64,000 nucleotides of DNA from Amycolatopsis granulosa (GTDB lineage: Bacteria; Actinomycetota; Actinomycetes; Mycobacteriales; Pseudonocardiaceae), in contig NZ_JAANOV010000001.1 in the NCBI RefSeq assembly GCF_011758745.1, forward strand, positions 4,278,001 to 4,342,000, in the 5' to 3' direction. Shown one piece after another: positions 1 through 8,046 of this stretch. Within the stretch, counting starts at the first letter, position 1. Each line of letters starts with the position of its first letter. The translations under genes and the position numbers were made by a program. The notes under the pieces were generated by a model. It was given only the letters and a program-made list of their open reading frames with translations. It made no database searches and had not been told where the DNA came from.

Positions 1-1005
1 GCGCTGGTGCGGCTGGTCGCCGTGACGCCCCTGCAGGGCGGGCCGGTGTCGGCGGGGTTCGCCGGGGTGCCGCTGCTGGTCGTCGGGGCCGGGCTGCTGT
101 GGATCGTGCTGTCCGCCTGCCGTGGCGACCTGGGTAAACCCGTGCTGGCCGGTGGGGCGGTGCTGGTCGTCGCGCTGGCCGTGGGCGTCGTGGTGGCCGG
201 CAGCGGTGGGCCGCTGCGGTCCGGCGGTCCGGCGCTGGCCCCGGACCAGGCCGACGAGCTGGCGCGCACCGGCCGGTCGGTCCTGGTCCTCGGCGGGGGT
301 GGGACACCCGCGATGCAGACGGGCGGCCGGATGCCCCGGTTCGGCGACGAGCAGCTGGCGGTGAGCCCGGCAACGCCCGCGCGCCTCGCGGACTGGCAGG
401 AAGCGCTGACGGCTGCGGATCCGGGACGCATCCGGGCGGCGCTGTCCGGCGCCGCGGCGTCCGGCGCGTTGTTCGTGGTGCTCCCGGCGGGCACGGAGCC
501 CGGCCCGATCGTGGCGAGCGCCCCCGCCCTCGCGTCCGCGGTCGCGCCGGCCAGCGACGGCCGGGCCGTGCTGCGGTTGCTGGAGCCCGCTGGCCAGGTC
601 GTGCTGATCCCGCCCGGGGTGGCCCGGCAGGCGGTGACGTCCCAGGCCCCGGCGAGCACCCTGGGCGTGACACCGGTGGACGCGCGGCTGCCCGACGTGC
701 GGGTGCGCGTATCGGACGGGGTGCCCGGACGGCTGCTGGTGCTGGCCGCCGAGTACGAGGACGGCTGGCGCGCCCGGGTCGACGGCCGCGCGGTGCCGGT
801 CGTGCCGGCGTGGGGGCACCAGGTGGCGGTCGCGGTGCCGACCGCGCAGGCGGACGTGACCGTGGAGCACCCCGCCACCCTGCGGGACGTGCTGTTGCTG
901 GTCCAGGTAGCGGCTGCGTTGTTCACCCTGCTCACCGCGGTGCCGACCGGGATCGGTGCGGCTCGCCCGCGGCGGCCGCAGCCGGTGGGGACGGCCGGAT
1001 CGTGA
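1..1005 (+). CDS. C-terminal part of a large envelope-associated membrane protein (5' end outside window)
   Basis: The reading frame is open from the first base, so this is the tail of a longer gene. The visible part has two hydrophobic helices near the start (about residues 20-65 of the fragment), a long extracytoplasmic-looking segment, then a short beta-rich domain with a W-R-A-R-V-D-G motif, a last membrane helix (about residues 298-318) and a basic tail. This arrangement resembles the C-terminal end of the large actinobacterial membrane proteins that carry an N-terminal family 2 glycosyltransferase domain, but that domain would lie upstream and cannot be seen. The family assignment is inference from the tail and from the neighbouring mannose-phosphate genes. 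Only 10 bases separate its stop from the convergent zincin-like gene. Confidence 0.55.
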   Translation, partial: ALVRLVAVTPLQGGPVSAGFAGVPLLVVGAGLLWIVLSACRGDLGKPVLAGGAVLVVALAVGVVVAGSGGPLRSGGPALAPDQADELARTGRSVLVLGGGGTPAMQTGGRMPRFGDEQLAVSPATPARLADWQEALTAADPGRIRAALSGAAASGALFVVLPAGTEPGPIVASAPALASAVAPASDGRAVLRLLEPAGQVVLIPPGVARQAVTSQAPASTLGVTPVDARLPDVRVRVSDGVPGRLLVLAAEYEDGWRARVDGRAVPVVPAWGHQVAVAVPTAQADVTVEHPATLRDVLLLVQVAAALFTLLTAVPTGIGAARPRRPQPVGTAGS

Positions 1006-1015
1006 GCGGCGGGAG

Positions 1016-1480
1016 CTACTCGCCCTCGATGACGTCCGGTTCGACGCCCAGGTAACCCGCCACCTGCTCGACCAGCACGTCGTGCACCAGGTCCGCCAGT
1101 TCGCCCGGGTCCTTGGCGCGCGCCTCGAGGGGCCGGCGGTACAGCACGATCCGCGCGCGCGTCGGCAGGCCCGTCCGGTCGACACCCGCCGGGACCAGCC
1201 GGGACAGCGGCACGGCCCCGTCGTGCAGCACCCCGTCGTCCTCGGGGGCACCGCCGCCGCGGATCTCCGGGACGTCGTCGACCGCGACGTCGAGCTTCGT
1301 CAGCTGGTCCCGCCACCGGGCCTCGATCGGCTCCAGCGCGTCGAGCACGAGCTGGTCGAACTTCTCCGCACGGCTGGCCGCGGCGGGCAGGCTCGCCGGG
1401 TACAGCGGCCCGCGCAGCCCGCGACCGTGCCGGTCCCGGCGGACACGCCGCCGATGCCGGGAACTTCGAGCCATGGACAC
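1016..1480 (-). CDS. Zincin-like metallopeptidase family protein (Rv3259-like)
   Basis: A 154-residue protein with a very basic N-terminus and a C-terminal region of the small zincin-like family (Pfam PF06262 type). Family members carry an HExxxH-like zinc site; here the equivalent stretch reads L-V-H-D-V-L-V-E-Q-V-A-G-Y-L-G, so the first His is kept but Glu is Asp and the second His is missing. Peptidase activity is therefore doubtful. The GTG start at 1480 is supported by a TAACCT box at 1493-1488 on this strand, exactly 7 bases upstream, as expected for a leaderless transcript; an ATG two codons further in (1474) is the alternative. It is divergent from the DUF3499 gene, the same pairing as Rv3259/Rv3258c from memory. 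Confidence 0.8.
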   Translation of the reverse strand: MSMARSSRHRRRVRRDRHGRGLRGPLYPASLPAAASRAEKFDQLVLDALEPIEARWRDQLTKLDVAVDDVPEIRGGGAPEDDGVLHDGAVPLSRLVPAGVDRTGLPTRARIVLYRRPLEARAKDPGELADLVHDVLVEQVAGYLGVEPDVIEGE

Positions 1481-1570
1481 ATCCGGAAGGTTACGCGTTG
1501 GCCTCGGCCCGTGGCGTCCACCGGTGCGCCTGCGCGCAGTTGCCGGGGGGAAGCGCTATCGTCTGCGATC

Positions 1571-1927
1571 GTGTCGAGCGTACGAAAGTGTTCGCGAACG
1601 GGGTGCCTGAACCCGGCCGTCGCCACGCTTACCTACGCCTACAGCGATTCGACCGCGGTGGTCGGTCCCCTCGCGACGGCGTCCGAGCCGCATTCCTACG
1701 ACCTGTGCGAGGAACACGCGCTCCGGCTGACCGCACCCCGGGGCTGGGAGGTCGTCCGGCACGAGGGCGAGTTCGCCGCGCCGGACCGCTCCGACGACGA
1801 GCTCACGGCGCTGGCCGAGGCCGTCCGTGAGGCGGGCCGGTCCGACAGACCCGCCCCACCACCGGAACCGGAGAGCTCCTCCGGTCGGCGTGGGCACCTG
1901 CGGGTGCTGCCCGACCCGATCTCGTAG
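1571..1927 (+). CDS. DUF3499 family protein (Rv3258c-like)
   Basis: A 118-residue protein beginning V-S-S-V-R-K-C-S-R-T-G-C, with the two N-terminal cysteines and the following P-A-V-A-T-L-T-Y-A-Y segment typical of DUF3499. A third cysteine lies in D-L-C-E-E-H. The Cys/His layout suggests a small metal-binding fold, though no function is established for the family. The open frame extends far upstream, but conservation begins at the GTG at 1571. TATCGT at 1557-1562 lies 8 bases before it, consistent with a leaderless or nearly leaderless start. The C-terminal third is charged and Pro-rich. It sits just upstream of manB, as in other actinobacteria. Confidence 0.85.
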   Translation: MSSVRKCSRTGCLNPAVATLTYAYSDSTAVVGPLATASEPHSYDLCEEHALRLTAPRGWEVVRHEGEFAAPDRSDDELTALAEAVREAGRSDRPAPPPEPESSSGRRGHLRVLPDPIS

Positions 1928-2006
1928 GTCACGCCGCATCCGCCCCGTGTTCCCCCGGTAGGCTCTCGGGTATCCGCAGTCCATGGACAACTCCCGGGGA
2001 GAGCGC

Positions 2007-3362
2007 GTGTCAGACCTGTCGGCCATCGTCAAGGCCTACGACATCCGTGGCGTCGTCGGCGAGCAACTCGACGCCGGCCTGGTTCGGGACTTCGGCGCCG
2101 CCTTCGCGTTGCTGATCAAGCCCGAGTCGCCGTCGGTGGTGATCGGCCACGACATGCGCGAGTCTTCGCCGGGGCTGGCCGCCGCGTTCGCCGAGGGTGT
2201 CACCTCGCAGGGGCTCGACGTCGTGTCGATCGGCCTGTGCAGCACCGACGAGCTCTACTTCGCCTCCGGCTCGCTCAACCTGCCCGGCGCGATGTTCACG
2301 GCCAGCCACAACCCGGCCAAGTACAACGGCATCAAGCTCTGCCGCGCGGGCGCCGCCCCGGTGGGGCAGGAGTCCGGGCTCGCCGAGATCCGCGACACCG
2401 TCGAGCAGGGCGTGCCGGAGTTCGCCGGGCAGCCCGGCAGCGTCACCGAGCGGGACGTGCTGCCGGACTACGCCGCCTACCTGCGCCGGCTCGTCGACCT
2501 CTCCGGCAGCCGTCCGCTGAAGATCGCCGTGGACGCCGGCAACGGCATGGGCGGGCACACGGTTCCGACGGTCTTCGAGGGCCTGCCCATCGAGATCGTG
2601 CCGATGTACTTCGAGCTCGACGGCAGCTTCCCCAACCACGAGGCCAACCCGCTGGACCCGAAGAACCTGGTCGACCTGCAGGCCAAGGTGCGCGAGGTGG
2701 GCGCGGACGCCGGGCTGGCGTTCGACGGTGACGCCGACCGCTGCTTCGTCGTCGACGAGAACGGCGACCCGGTGTCGCCGAGCGCCATCACCGCCCTGGT
2801 CGCGGTGCGCGAGCTGGCCAAGGAGCCGGGCGCCACGATCATCCACAATCTGATCACCTCGCAGGCGGTGCCGGAGATCGTCGCCGAGAACGGCGGCAAG
2901 CCCGTGCGCACCCGGGTGGGGCACTCGTTCATCAAGCAGGAGATGGCCACGACCGGCGCGATCTTCGGCGGCGAGCACTCCGCCCACTACTACTTCCGCG
3001 ACTTCTGGCGCGCCGACACCGGGATGCTAGCCGCCCTGCACGTGCTGGCCGCGCTCGGCGAGCAGGACGGGCCGCTGTCCGAGCTGACCGCGGAGTACTC
3101 GCGGTACGCGGCCTCCGGCGAGATCAACTCGACCGTGGACGACCAGGTCGCCAAGCAGCTCGCGGTCAAGGACGCGTTCGCGCGCCGTCCGGGCGCCGAG
3201 ATCGACGAGATGGACGGCCTGACGGTGAAGCTGCCCGGCAAGGCGTGGTTCAACCTGCGCCCGTCCAACACCGAGCCGCTGCTGCGGCTCAACGTCGAGG
3301 CCGCCGATGCCGACGCGGTCCGCGCGCTGACCGACGAAGTCCTCGCGATCGTTCGCAGCTAG
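2007..3362 (+). CDS. manB: Phosphomannomutase/phosphoglucomutase
   Basis: An alpha-D-phosphohexomutase of 451 residues that interconverts mannose-6-phosphate and mannose-1-phosphate, feeding GDP-mannose and envelope glycoconjugates. All four family signatures are visible: the phosphoserine loop T-A-S-H-N-P with Ser100, the metal loop D-G-D-A-D-R at about 240-245, the sugar-binding G-G-E-H-S at about 321-325, and the phosphate-binding R-P-S-N-T-E-P from Arg418. The GTG at 2007 is preferred because GGGGAGAG (1996-2003) precedes it closely; an in-frame ATG at 1983 would add eight non-conserved residues and has no clear ribosome site. It is first in an operon with the Trm112-like, SIS and manA genes. 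Confidence 0.95.
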   Translation: MSDLSAIVKAYDIRGVVGEQLDAGLVRDFGAAFALLIKPESPSVVIGHDMRESSPGLAAAFAEGVTSQGLDVVSIGLCSTDELYFASGSLNLPGAMFTASHNPAKYNGIKLCRAGAAPVGQESGLAEIRDTVEQGVPEFAGQPGSVTERDVLPDYAAYLRRLVDLSGSRPLKIAVDAGNGMGGHTVPTVFEGLPIEIVPMYFELDGSFPNHEANPLDPKNLVDLQAKVREVGADAGLAFDGDADRCFVVDENGDPVSPSAITALVAVRELAKEPGATIIHNLITSQAVPEIVAENGGKPVRTRVGHSFIKQEMATTGAIFGGEHSAHYYFRDFWRADTGMLAALHVLAALGEQDGPLSELTAEYSRYAASGEINSTVDDQVAKQLAVKDAFARRPGAEIDEMDGLTVKLPGKAWFNLRPSNTEPLLRLNVEAADADAVRALTDEVLAIVRS

Positions 3363-3374
3363 GGAGGTTCCCCC

Positions 3375-3587
3375 ATGGCAGTCGCGCTCGATGCCCAGTT
3401 GCTGGAGATCCTGGCGTGCCCGTCGGACGACCACGCGCCGCTGCGGCCGGGAACGGCGAGCGACCCGGAGGCCGACGCGTTGACGTGCACCTCCTGCGGC
3501 CGCGAGTTCCCGGTCCGGGACGGCATCCCCGTCCTGCTGCTCGACGAGGCCACACTTCCAGGTGAGTCCCGTGCCGATGGTGCTTGA
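3375..3587 (+). CDS. Trm112 family zinc-finger protein
   Basis: A 70-residue protein of the Trm112/UPF0434 family. Two cysteines in the N-terminal L-E-I-L-A-C-P segment and a C-x-x-C pair (L-T-C-T-S-C-G-R-E-F-P-V-R-D-G-I-P) form the expected zinc ribbon, and the C-terminal V-R-D-G-I-P-V-L-L motif is characteristic. Trm112 proteins activate partner methyltransferases in eukaryotes and archaea; bacterial partners are largely unknown. GGGAGG just after the manB stop serves as ribosome binding site. The gene overlaps the start region of the SIS gene, so the two are probably translationally coupled within the mannose-phosphate operon. Confidence 0.9.
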   Translation: MAVALDAQLLEILACPSDDHAPLRPGTASDPEADALTCTSCGREFPVRDGIPVLLLDEATLPGESRADGA

Positions 3588-4665
3588 CGACACGCTCCTG
3601 GACGACCCCGCGCGCCTGGCGGAGGCCGACACGGCAGGACTGCTCAGGGCCGCGGCGATGGCGGGCGCCCAGGTGCGCTCCACCGCCGAAGCCGCCGCTG
3701 ACGCGGAACTGGCCGACCGGCTGGACCTGGGCCGCCCGCGCGCGCTCGTCCTCGTCGTCCGCCCCGGGGTGAGCCGCAGCGTGGCGCGTCTGCTGTACGC
3801 CCTGCTGGCGCCGGCCTGCCCGGTGCCGGTCCTCGTCAGTGAGGCGGTGCCGCCGTGGATCGGGGCGCTGGACGTCGTCTTCGCGCACACCGACGACCCG
3901 TTCGACCGGGAGCTGGCCGCCGGTATCGAGCGGGCCGCCCGCTACGGCGCCACCGTCGTGCTGTCCGGGCCCAGCGAGGGCCCGGTCGGAGCCTCGCTCG
4001 CCGGGAAGGGCATCCAGCTCGTCCCCCGGGTCGCGGTGCCGCCGGAACTGACCTTCGCCCGCGGCCTCGCCGCCGGGCTGCTCACCGCGAACGCCCTCGG
4101 CCTGCTGGTCGCCGACGTGCAGCTGCTCGCCGACCAGCTCGACTCCGAGGCGGAGCGCGCCCACCTCGGCCGCGACTCCTTCGCCAATCCCGCCAAGGCG
4201 CTCGCGCTGCGCCTCGCGGACCGGATCCCGCTGCTGTGGGGGCTGGACCCGATCGCGGTCTCGGTCGCCCAGCACGCCGGCTACGCGCTGGGTGCGTTCG
4301 CGGGGATCGTCGCCGACATCGCCGATTACCGTCAGGCGCTCACCCGTCGCGCCCTGCGTCAGGCGGCGGCCAGCAGCTCCGGCGAGCGGGACATCTTCGC
4401 CGACCCCGATTTCGACACCGACCTGCCGAACTACCGGGTGCTGCTGCTCGCGGTGCACAGCGGTCCGGCAGCCGACGCCGCGCGCCACGAGGCTTCGAAT
4501 ACGCTTCCCGGGGCCGGGGTGGTGGCACCCGCGGACGAGATCGTCGGTGACGAGCCCGTGCGCGCCGGGGTGCTCGCGCTACGGTTCGAGCTGGCCGCGG
4601 TCTACCTCGGGCTGGCGACCGCCACGACGGGTGGCGGCGGGCACTACGAACCCGCGTCCGCCTGA
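3577..4665 (+). CDS. SIS domain protein of the TobH/Rv3256c type
   Basis: A 362-residue protein with an N-terminal M-V-L-D-D-T-L-L-D-D-P-A-R-L segment, a central sugar-isomerase-like region and a C-terminal half like the bacterial phosphoglucose/phosphomannose isomerase C-terminal domain (S-F-A-N-P-A-K-A-L-A-L-R-L at about 200, L-W-G-L-D-P at about 222). It lies between manB and manA, as Rv3256c does between pmmA and manA, suggesting a sugar-phosphate role; the precise reaction is unproven. Starts at 3562 (GTG), 3571 (GTG) and 3577 (ATG) are in frame. I choose 3577 because AGGTGAG (3560-3566) is correctly spaced and homologs usually begin at this residue. Confidence 0.85.
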   Translation: MVLDDTLLDDPARLAEADTAGLLRAAAMAGAQVRSTAEAAADAELADRLDLGRPRALVLVVRPGVSRSVARLLYALLAPACPVPVLVSEAVPPWIGALDVVFAHTDDPFDRELAAGIERAARYGATVVLSGPSEGPVGASLAGKGIQLVPRVAVPPELTFARGLAAGLLTANALGLLVADVQLLADQLDSEAERAHLGRDSFANPAKALALRLADRIPLLWGLDPIAVSVAQHAGYALGAFAGIVADIADYRQALTRRALRQAAASSSGERDIFADPDFDTDLPNYRVLLLAVHSGPAADAARHEASNTLPGAGVVAPADEIVGDEPVRAGVLALRFELAAVYLGLATATTGGGGHYEPASA

Positions 4666-4731
4666 CGCCGGTTCGCGCCCGATCCCGTGGATCGGGCGAG
4701 GGGTTGGAAGAGCCAAGGAGTTGAGAACACG

Positions 4732-5955
4732 GTGGAGCTGCTGCGCAATGCGGTGCGGCCCTACGCCTGGGGGTCCCGGACGACCATCCCCGAGCTGCTG
4801 GGCCGTCAGGTGCCCGCGCCGCATCCGGAGGCGGAGCTGTGGATGGGCGCCCACCCCGGCGACCCCTCCCGGATCCTGGGCCCGGACGGTGACGAGCGCA
4901 CTCTGCTGGAACTCGTCGAGGCCGATCCACTCGGTCAGCTGGGCCGGGAGTGCGCCGAGCACTGGGGCAACCGGCTGCCGTTCCTGCTGAAGATCCTCGC
5001 GGTCGAGGAGCCGCTGTCGATGCAGGCGCATCCGTCGGCCGAGCAGTCGGCCGAGGGGTACGCCCGCGAGGAGGCCGCCGGCATTCCGCGGGACGCGCCG
5101 AACCGGAACTACCCGGATCCGACCGCCAAGCCGGAGCTGGTGTGCGCGCTGACCGAGTTCCACGCGCTGGCCGGGTTCCGCAAGCCGGAGCGCACGGTCG
5201 AGCTGCTGCGCGCCATCGAGACGCCGGGTCTGGCCAAGTACACCGAGCTGCTGGCCGCCCAGCCGGACTCGAACGGCCTGCGGGCGCTGTTCACCACCTG
5301 GATCACGCTGCCGCAGCCGGTGCTGGACGAGCTGCTGCCCGAGGTGCTCGACGCGTGCGTGCTGCACGTGAAGGACCACGGCGAGTTCGACGTCGAGTGC
5401 CGCACCATCCTGGAGCTGGGCGAGGCGCACCCGCGGGACGCGGGCGTGCTGGCCGCGTTGCTGCTCAACCGGCTCACGCTCAGCGCCGGCGAGGCCATCT
5501 ACCTGCCGGCCGGGAACCTGCACCTGTACCTGCACGGCACGGCGGTGGAGATCCTGGCCAACTCGGACAACATCCTGCGCTGCGGGCTGACCCCCAAGCA
5601 CGTGGACGTGCCCGAGCTGCTCCGCGTGGTCGACTTCACCTGCGCGGACATGCCGATCCTGCGTGGCGAGCCGTCCGCGTGCGGCGAGGTGTACACGACC
5701 GATGCGCCGGAGTTCGAGTTGTCCCGTTGCGAGTGGGACGCCGGCGAGACCGGCGCGGTCCGCGTCGGCAACGGCAAGCCCCAGATCCTGCTGTGCACGC
5801 AGGGCTCGGTGCGGGTCAAGGCGGAGAGCGGTCAGGAGCTGGAGCTGCGCCGCGGCCAGTCGATGTGGGTGCCGGCCTCGGACCCGGCGGTCGCGGTCCA
5901 CCCGGCCGAGGCCGGCCGGACGCAGCTGTTCCGCGCCACCTCGGGCTGCCTGTAG
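4732..5955 (+). CDS. manA: Mannose-6-phosphate isomerase, class I
   Basis: A 408-residue type I phosphomannose isomerase that interconverts fructose-6-phosphate and mannose-6-phosphate. The zinc ligands can be read: Gln98 and His100 in M-Q-A-H-P, Glu135 in K-P-E, and His264 in N-L-H-L-Y-L-H-G, closely matching the numbering of the E. coli enzyme (Gln97, His99, Glu134, His255). The N-terminus V-E-L-L-R-N-A-V-R-P-Y-A-W-G-S is conserved and fixes the GTG at 4732; AAGGAG at 4715-4720 is the ribosome site. It supplies substrate to ManB encoded upstream in the same operon. The gene ends 21 bases before the convergent Lrp/AsnC gene. Confidence 0.95.
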   Translation: MELLRNAVRPYAWGSRTTIPELLGRQVPAPHPEAELWMGAHPGDPSRILGPDGDERTLLELVEADPLGQLGRECAEHWGNRLPFLLKILAVEEPLSMQAHPSAEQSAEGYAREEAAGIPRDAPNRNYPDPTAKPELVCALTEFHALAGFRKPERTVELLRAIETPGLAKYTELLAAQPDSNGLRALFTTWITLPQPVLDELLPEVLDACVLHVKDHGEFDVECRTILELGEAHPRDAGVLAALLLNRLTLSAGEAIYLPAGNLHLYLHGTAVEILANSDNILRCGLTPKHVDVPELLRVVDFTCADMPILRGEPSACGEVYTTDAPEFELSRCEWDAGETGAVRVGNGKPQILLCTQGSVRVKAESGQELELRRGQSMWVPASDPAVAVHPAEAGRTQLFRATSGCL

Positions 5956-5976
5956 CGATCACCGGCCGGCGCGGCC

Positions 5977-6438
5977 TCAGGCGGGGTCGATCACCGCGTT
6001 GCGGATGTGTTCGTAGATGACGTTGGTGCGGACGTCGGCGACCTCCTGGCGCTGGGTGAGCCGGTCGATGACGAACGCGTAGAGGCTGTCGTTGTCCGCG
6101 ACGGCCACGTGCACCAGGAAGTCCTCGCCGCCGGTCACCACGAACACGCCCAGTGTCTCCGGCTGCCGCGTCACCCATTCCCGGAAGGCATCGATGACCC
6201 GGCGGGATGGCGGCCGCACCCGGATCGCGATGAGCGCCTGCACGCGGCGACCGATCTTCGCCAGGTCCAGGTCGACGTGGTAGCCGCGGATCACGCCCCG
6301 CTCACGCAGGGCGCGGACGCGTTCCAGCGACGTGGAGGGGGAGACGCCGGTGGCGGCGGCCAGTTCCCGGTTGGTTCGCCGTCCGTCGCGCTGCAGTTCC
6401 CGCAGCAATGCCTGATCAAGTTCGTCCAACCCGGCCAA
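5977..6438 (-). CDS. Lrp/AsnC family transcriptional regulator
   Basis: A 153-residue protein with an N-terminal AsnC-type winged helix-turn-helix (L-D-E-L-D-Q-A-L-L-R-E-L-Q-R-D-G-R-R-T-N, then T-G-V-S-P-S-T) and a C-terminal RAM/ligand domain (about residues 70-150) with the usual G-E-D-F-L-V-H-V-A-V and V-R-T-N-V-I-Y sections. Such proteins sense amino acids and form octamers. The TTG start at 6438 is backed by a perfect AGGAGG six bases upstream. It is divergent from the DUF2000 gene with only 71 bases between the starts, suggesting it controls that gene. Confidence 0.92.
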   Translation of the reverse strand: MAGLDELDQALLRELQRDGRRTNRELAAATGVSPSTSLERVRALRERGVIRGYHVDLDLAKIGRRVQALIAIRVRPPSRRVIDAFREWVTRQPETLGVFVVTGGEDFLVHVAVADNDSLYAFVIDRLTQRQEVADVRTNVIYEHIRNAVIDPA

Positions 6439-6509
6439 TACCGGCCTCCTGTCGAATTTAGTTCGGCGATGCTGGACTAGTGTCGCATCTCTACCTAGCG
6501 TGCCGCACT

Positions 6510-6968
6510 ATGACCACAGATGATCAGGTAGAGGTCCAGCTCGACGCCACCACTCGCACCGCCAAGGTGAAGTGGGTGATCGTCGCCGACCCGTCGCTCG
6601 GCCCGGGTCTCGTCGCCAACGCGACCGCCTGCCTCGGCGCCGCGGTCGGCAAGGTCCTGCCGTCGCTGGTCGGCCCCGAGGTCGCCGACGCCTCGGGCCG
6701 TCGGCACGCCGGGCTGCCGTGGACCGGCTGCTCGATCCTCGCGGCCGACGCGGCCAAGCTGCTGGAGATCCGCACCAAGGCGGCGAACCGCGAGGGCATC
6801 TTCGTCGCCGACATGTCCAAGCACGCTCAGGCCAGCCGCTCCCACGACGAGTACACGGCCGCGATGGCCGGCACCGACGAGGCGGCCTTCGAGTACCACG
6901 CCGTCGGTCTGGTGGGCCCGCGCAACAAGATCGACAAGCTGGTCGGGGGGCTGCCGTTGCTGCGCTGA
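6510..6968 (+). CDS. DUF2000 family protein (peptidyl-tRNA hydrolase 2-like fold)
   Basis: A 152-residue protein of the DUF2000 family, whose fold resembles PTH2-type peptidyl-tRNA hydrolases, although no activity is established. Family features include the N-terminal K-V-K-W-V-I-V-A-D-P-S-L-G-P-G-L-V-A-N section and the C-terminal V-G-L-V-G-P-R-N-K-I-D-K-L-V-G-G segment. The ATG at 6510 is chosen over upstream frame because TAGCGT (6496-6501) lies 8 bases before it, giving a nearly leaderless transcript; no ribosome binding site is present. It is divergent from an Lrp/AsnC regulator, a recurrent pairing that points to amino-acid-responsive expression. Confidence 0.8.
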   Translation: MTTDDQVEVQLDATTRTAKVKWVIVADPSLGPGLVANATACLGAAVGKVLPSLVGPEVADASGRRHAGLPWTGCSILAADAAKLLEIRTKAANREGIFVADMSKHAQASRSHDEYTAAMAGTDEAAFEYHAVGLVGPRNKIDKLVGGLPLLR

Positions 6969-7048
6969 ACGGGCGGTGCGCGCGGGGCGCCGGACCGGGG
7001 GATCTAGGCTCACTCCCGGCAAAACGGAAGACTCAGCAGGGGGTCAGC

Positions 7049-7975
7049 GTGTCGGCAAGTGGCGGAACCAAGGCGATCCTCGCGGCACTGGGCGCCAACG
7101 CCGGGATCGCCGTGGCGAAGTTCGCCGGATTCCTGGTCACCGGATCGTCGTCGATGCTCGCCGAGTCGGTGCACTCGCTCGCCGACACGTCCAACCAGGG
7201 CCTGCTCCTGCTGGGGCAGCGCCAGTCCCGCCGTCGCGCCACCCGGGAGCACCCGTTCGGCTTCGGGCGGGAGCGGTACTTCTACTCGTTCGTGGTCGCC
7301 CTGATGCTGTTCACGCTCGGCTCGGTGTTCGCGCTCTACGAGGGCATCCACAAGATCGAGCACCCGGAGCCGCTGACCAGCCCGCTGGTCGCGGTGATCA
7401 TCCTGGTGGTCGCGATCTGCCTGGAGGGCTACTCCTTCCTCACCGCGATGAGGGAGTCGCGCACGATCAAGGGGGAGGCGACCTGGTGGCGGTTCATCCG
7501 CCAGTCCCGCACCCCGGAGCTGCCGGTGGTGTTGCTGGAGGACAGTGGCGCGCTGCTCGGCCTGGTGTTCGCGCTGGCCGGTGTCGGGCTGTCCGAGCTG
7601 ACCGGCGACCCGGTGTGGGACGGCATCGGCACCGTGATGATCGGTGCCCTGCTCGGGATCATCGCGATCATCCTCATCGTCGAGATGAAGAGCCTGCTGA
7701 TCGGCGAGGGTGCCACCGACCGCGAGCTGGACAGCATCTGCGGCGCGCTGGCCGGCGGGCGGGTCGAACGGGTGATCCACATCCGCACCCAGTACCTGGG
7801 ACCCGACGAGCTGCTCGTCGCCGCGAAGCTGGCGCTCGCGCCGCGGCTGGAGTTGTCGGAGGTGGCGAGCGAGATCGACGCCGCGGAGGCCAGGGTGCGT
7901 GAGCGGGTGCCCGCGGCGCGGCTCATCTACCTGGAACCGGACCTGGATCGGGCAGCTGGTGTGACCTACGGCTAG
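7049..7975 (+). CDS. Cation diffusion facilitator family transporter
   Basis: A 308-residue inner-membrane divalent cation/proton antiporter of the CDF family. About six membrane helices can be seen, with the TM2 metal motif in E-S-V-H-S-L-A-D-T-S-N-Q and the TM5 acidic residue in L-E-D-S-G-A-L-L-G-L, followed by a cytoplasmic domain of about 80 residues starting near I-G-E-G-A-T-D-R-E-L. An additional loop between TM4 and TM5 contains E-A-T-W-W-R-F-I-R-Q-S, a feature of the actinobacterial subgroup. Metal specificity cannot be told from sequence. The GTG at 7049 follows AGCAGGGGG (7036-7043). Confidence 0.9.
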   Translation: MSASGGTKAILAALGANAGIAVAKFAGFLVTGSSSMLAESVHSLADTSNQGLLLLGQRQSRRRATREHPFGFGRERYFYSFVVALMLFTLGSVFALYEGIHKIEHPEPLTSPLVAVIILVVAICLEGYSFLTAMRESRTIKGEATWWRFIRQSRTPELPVVLLEDSGALLGLVFALAGVGLSELTGDPVWDGIGTVMIGALLGIIAIILIVEMKSLLIGEGATDRELDSICGALAGGRVERVIHIRTQYLGPDELLVAAKLALAPRLELSEVASEIDAAEARVRERVPAARLIYLEPDLDRAAGVTYG

Positions 7976-8046
7976 CTCCGATCACCCGATCGCGTTAGGG
8001 TGACCAACCGTACCTGAGATCCAGGACACGGCGGGAGGAGACACCC

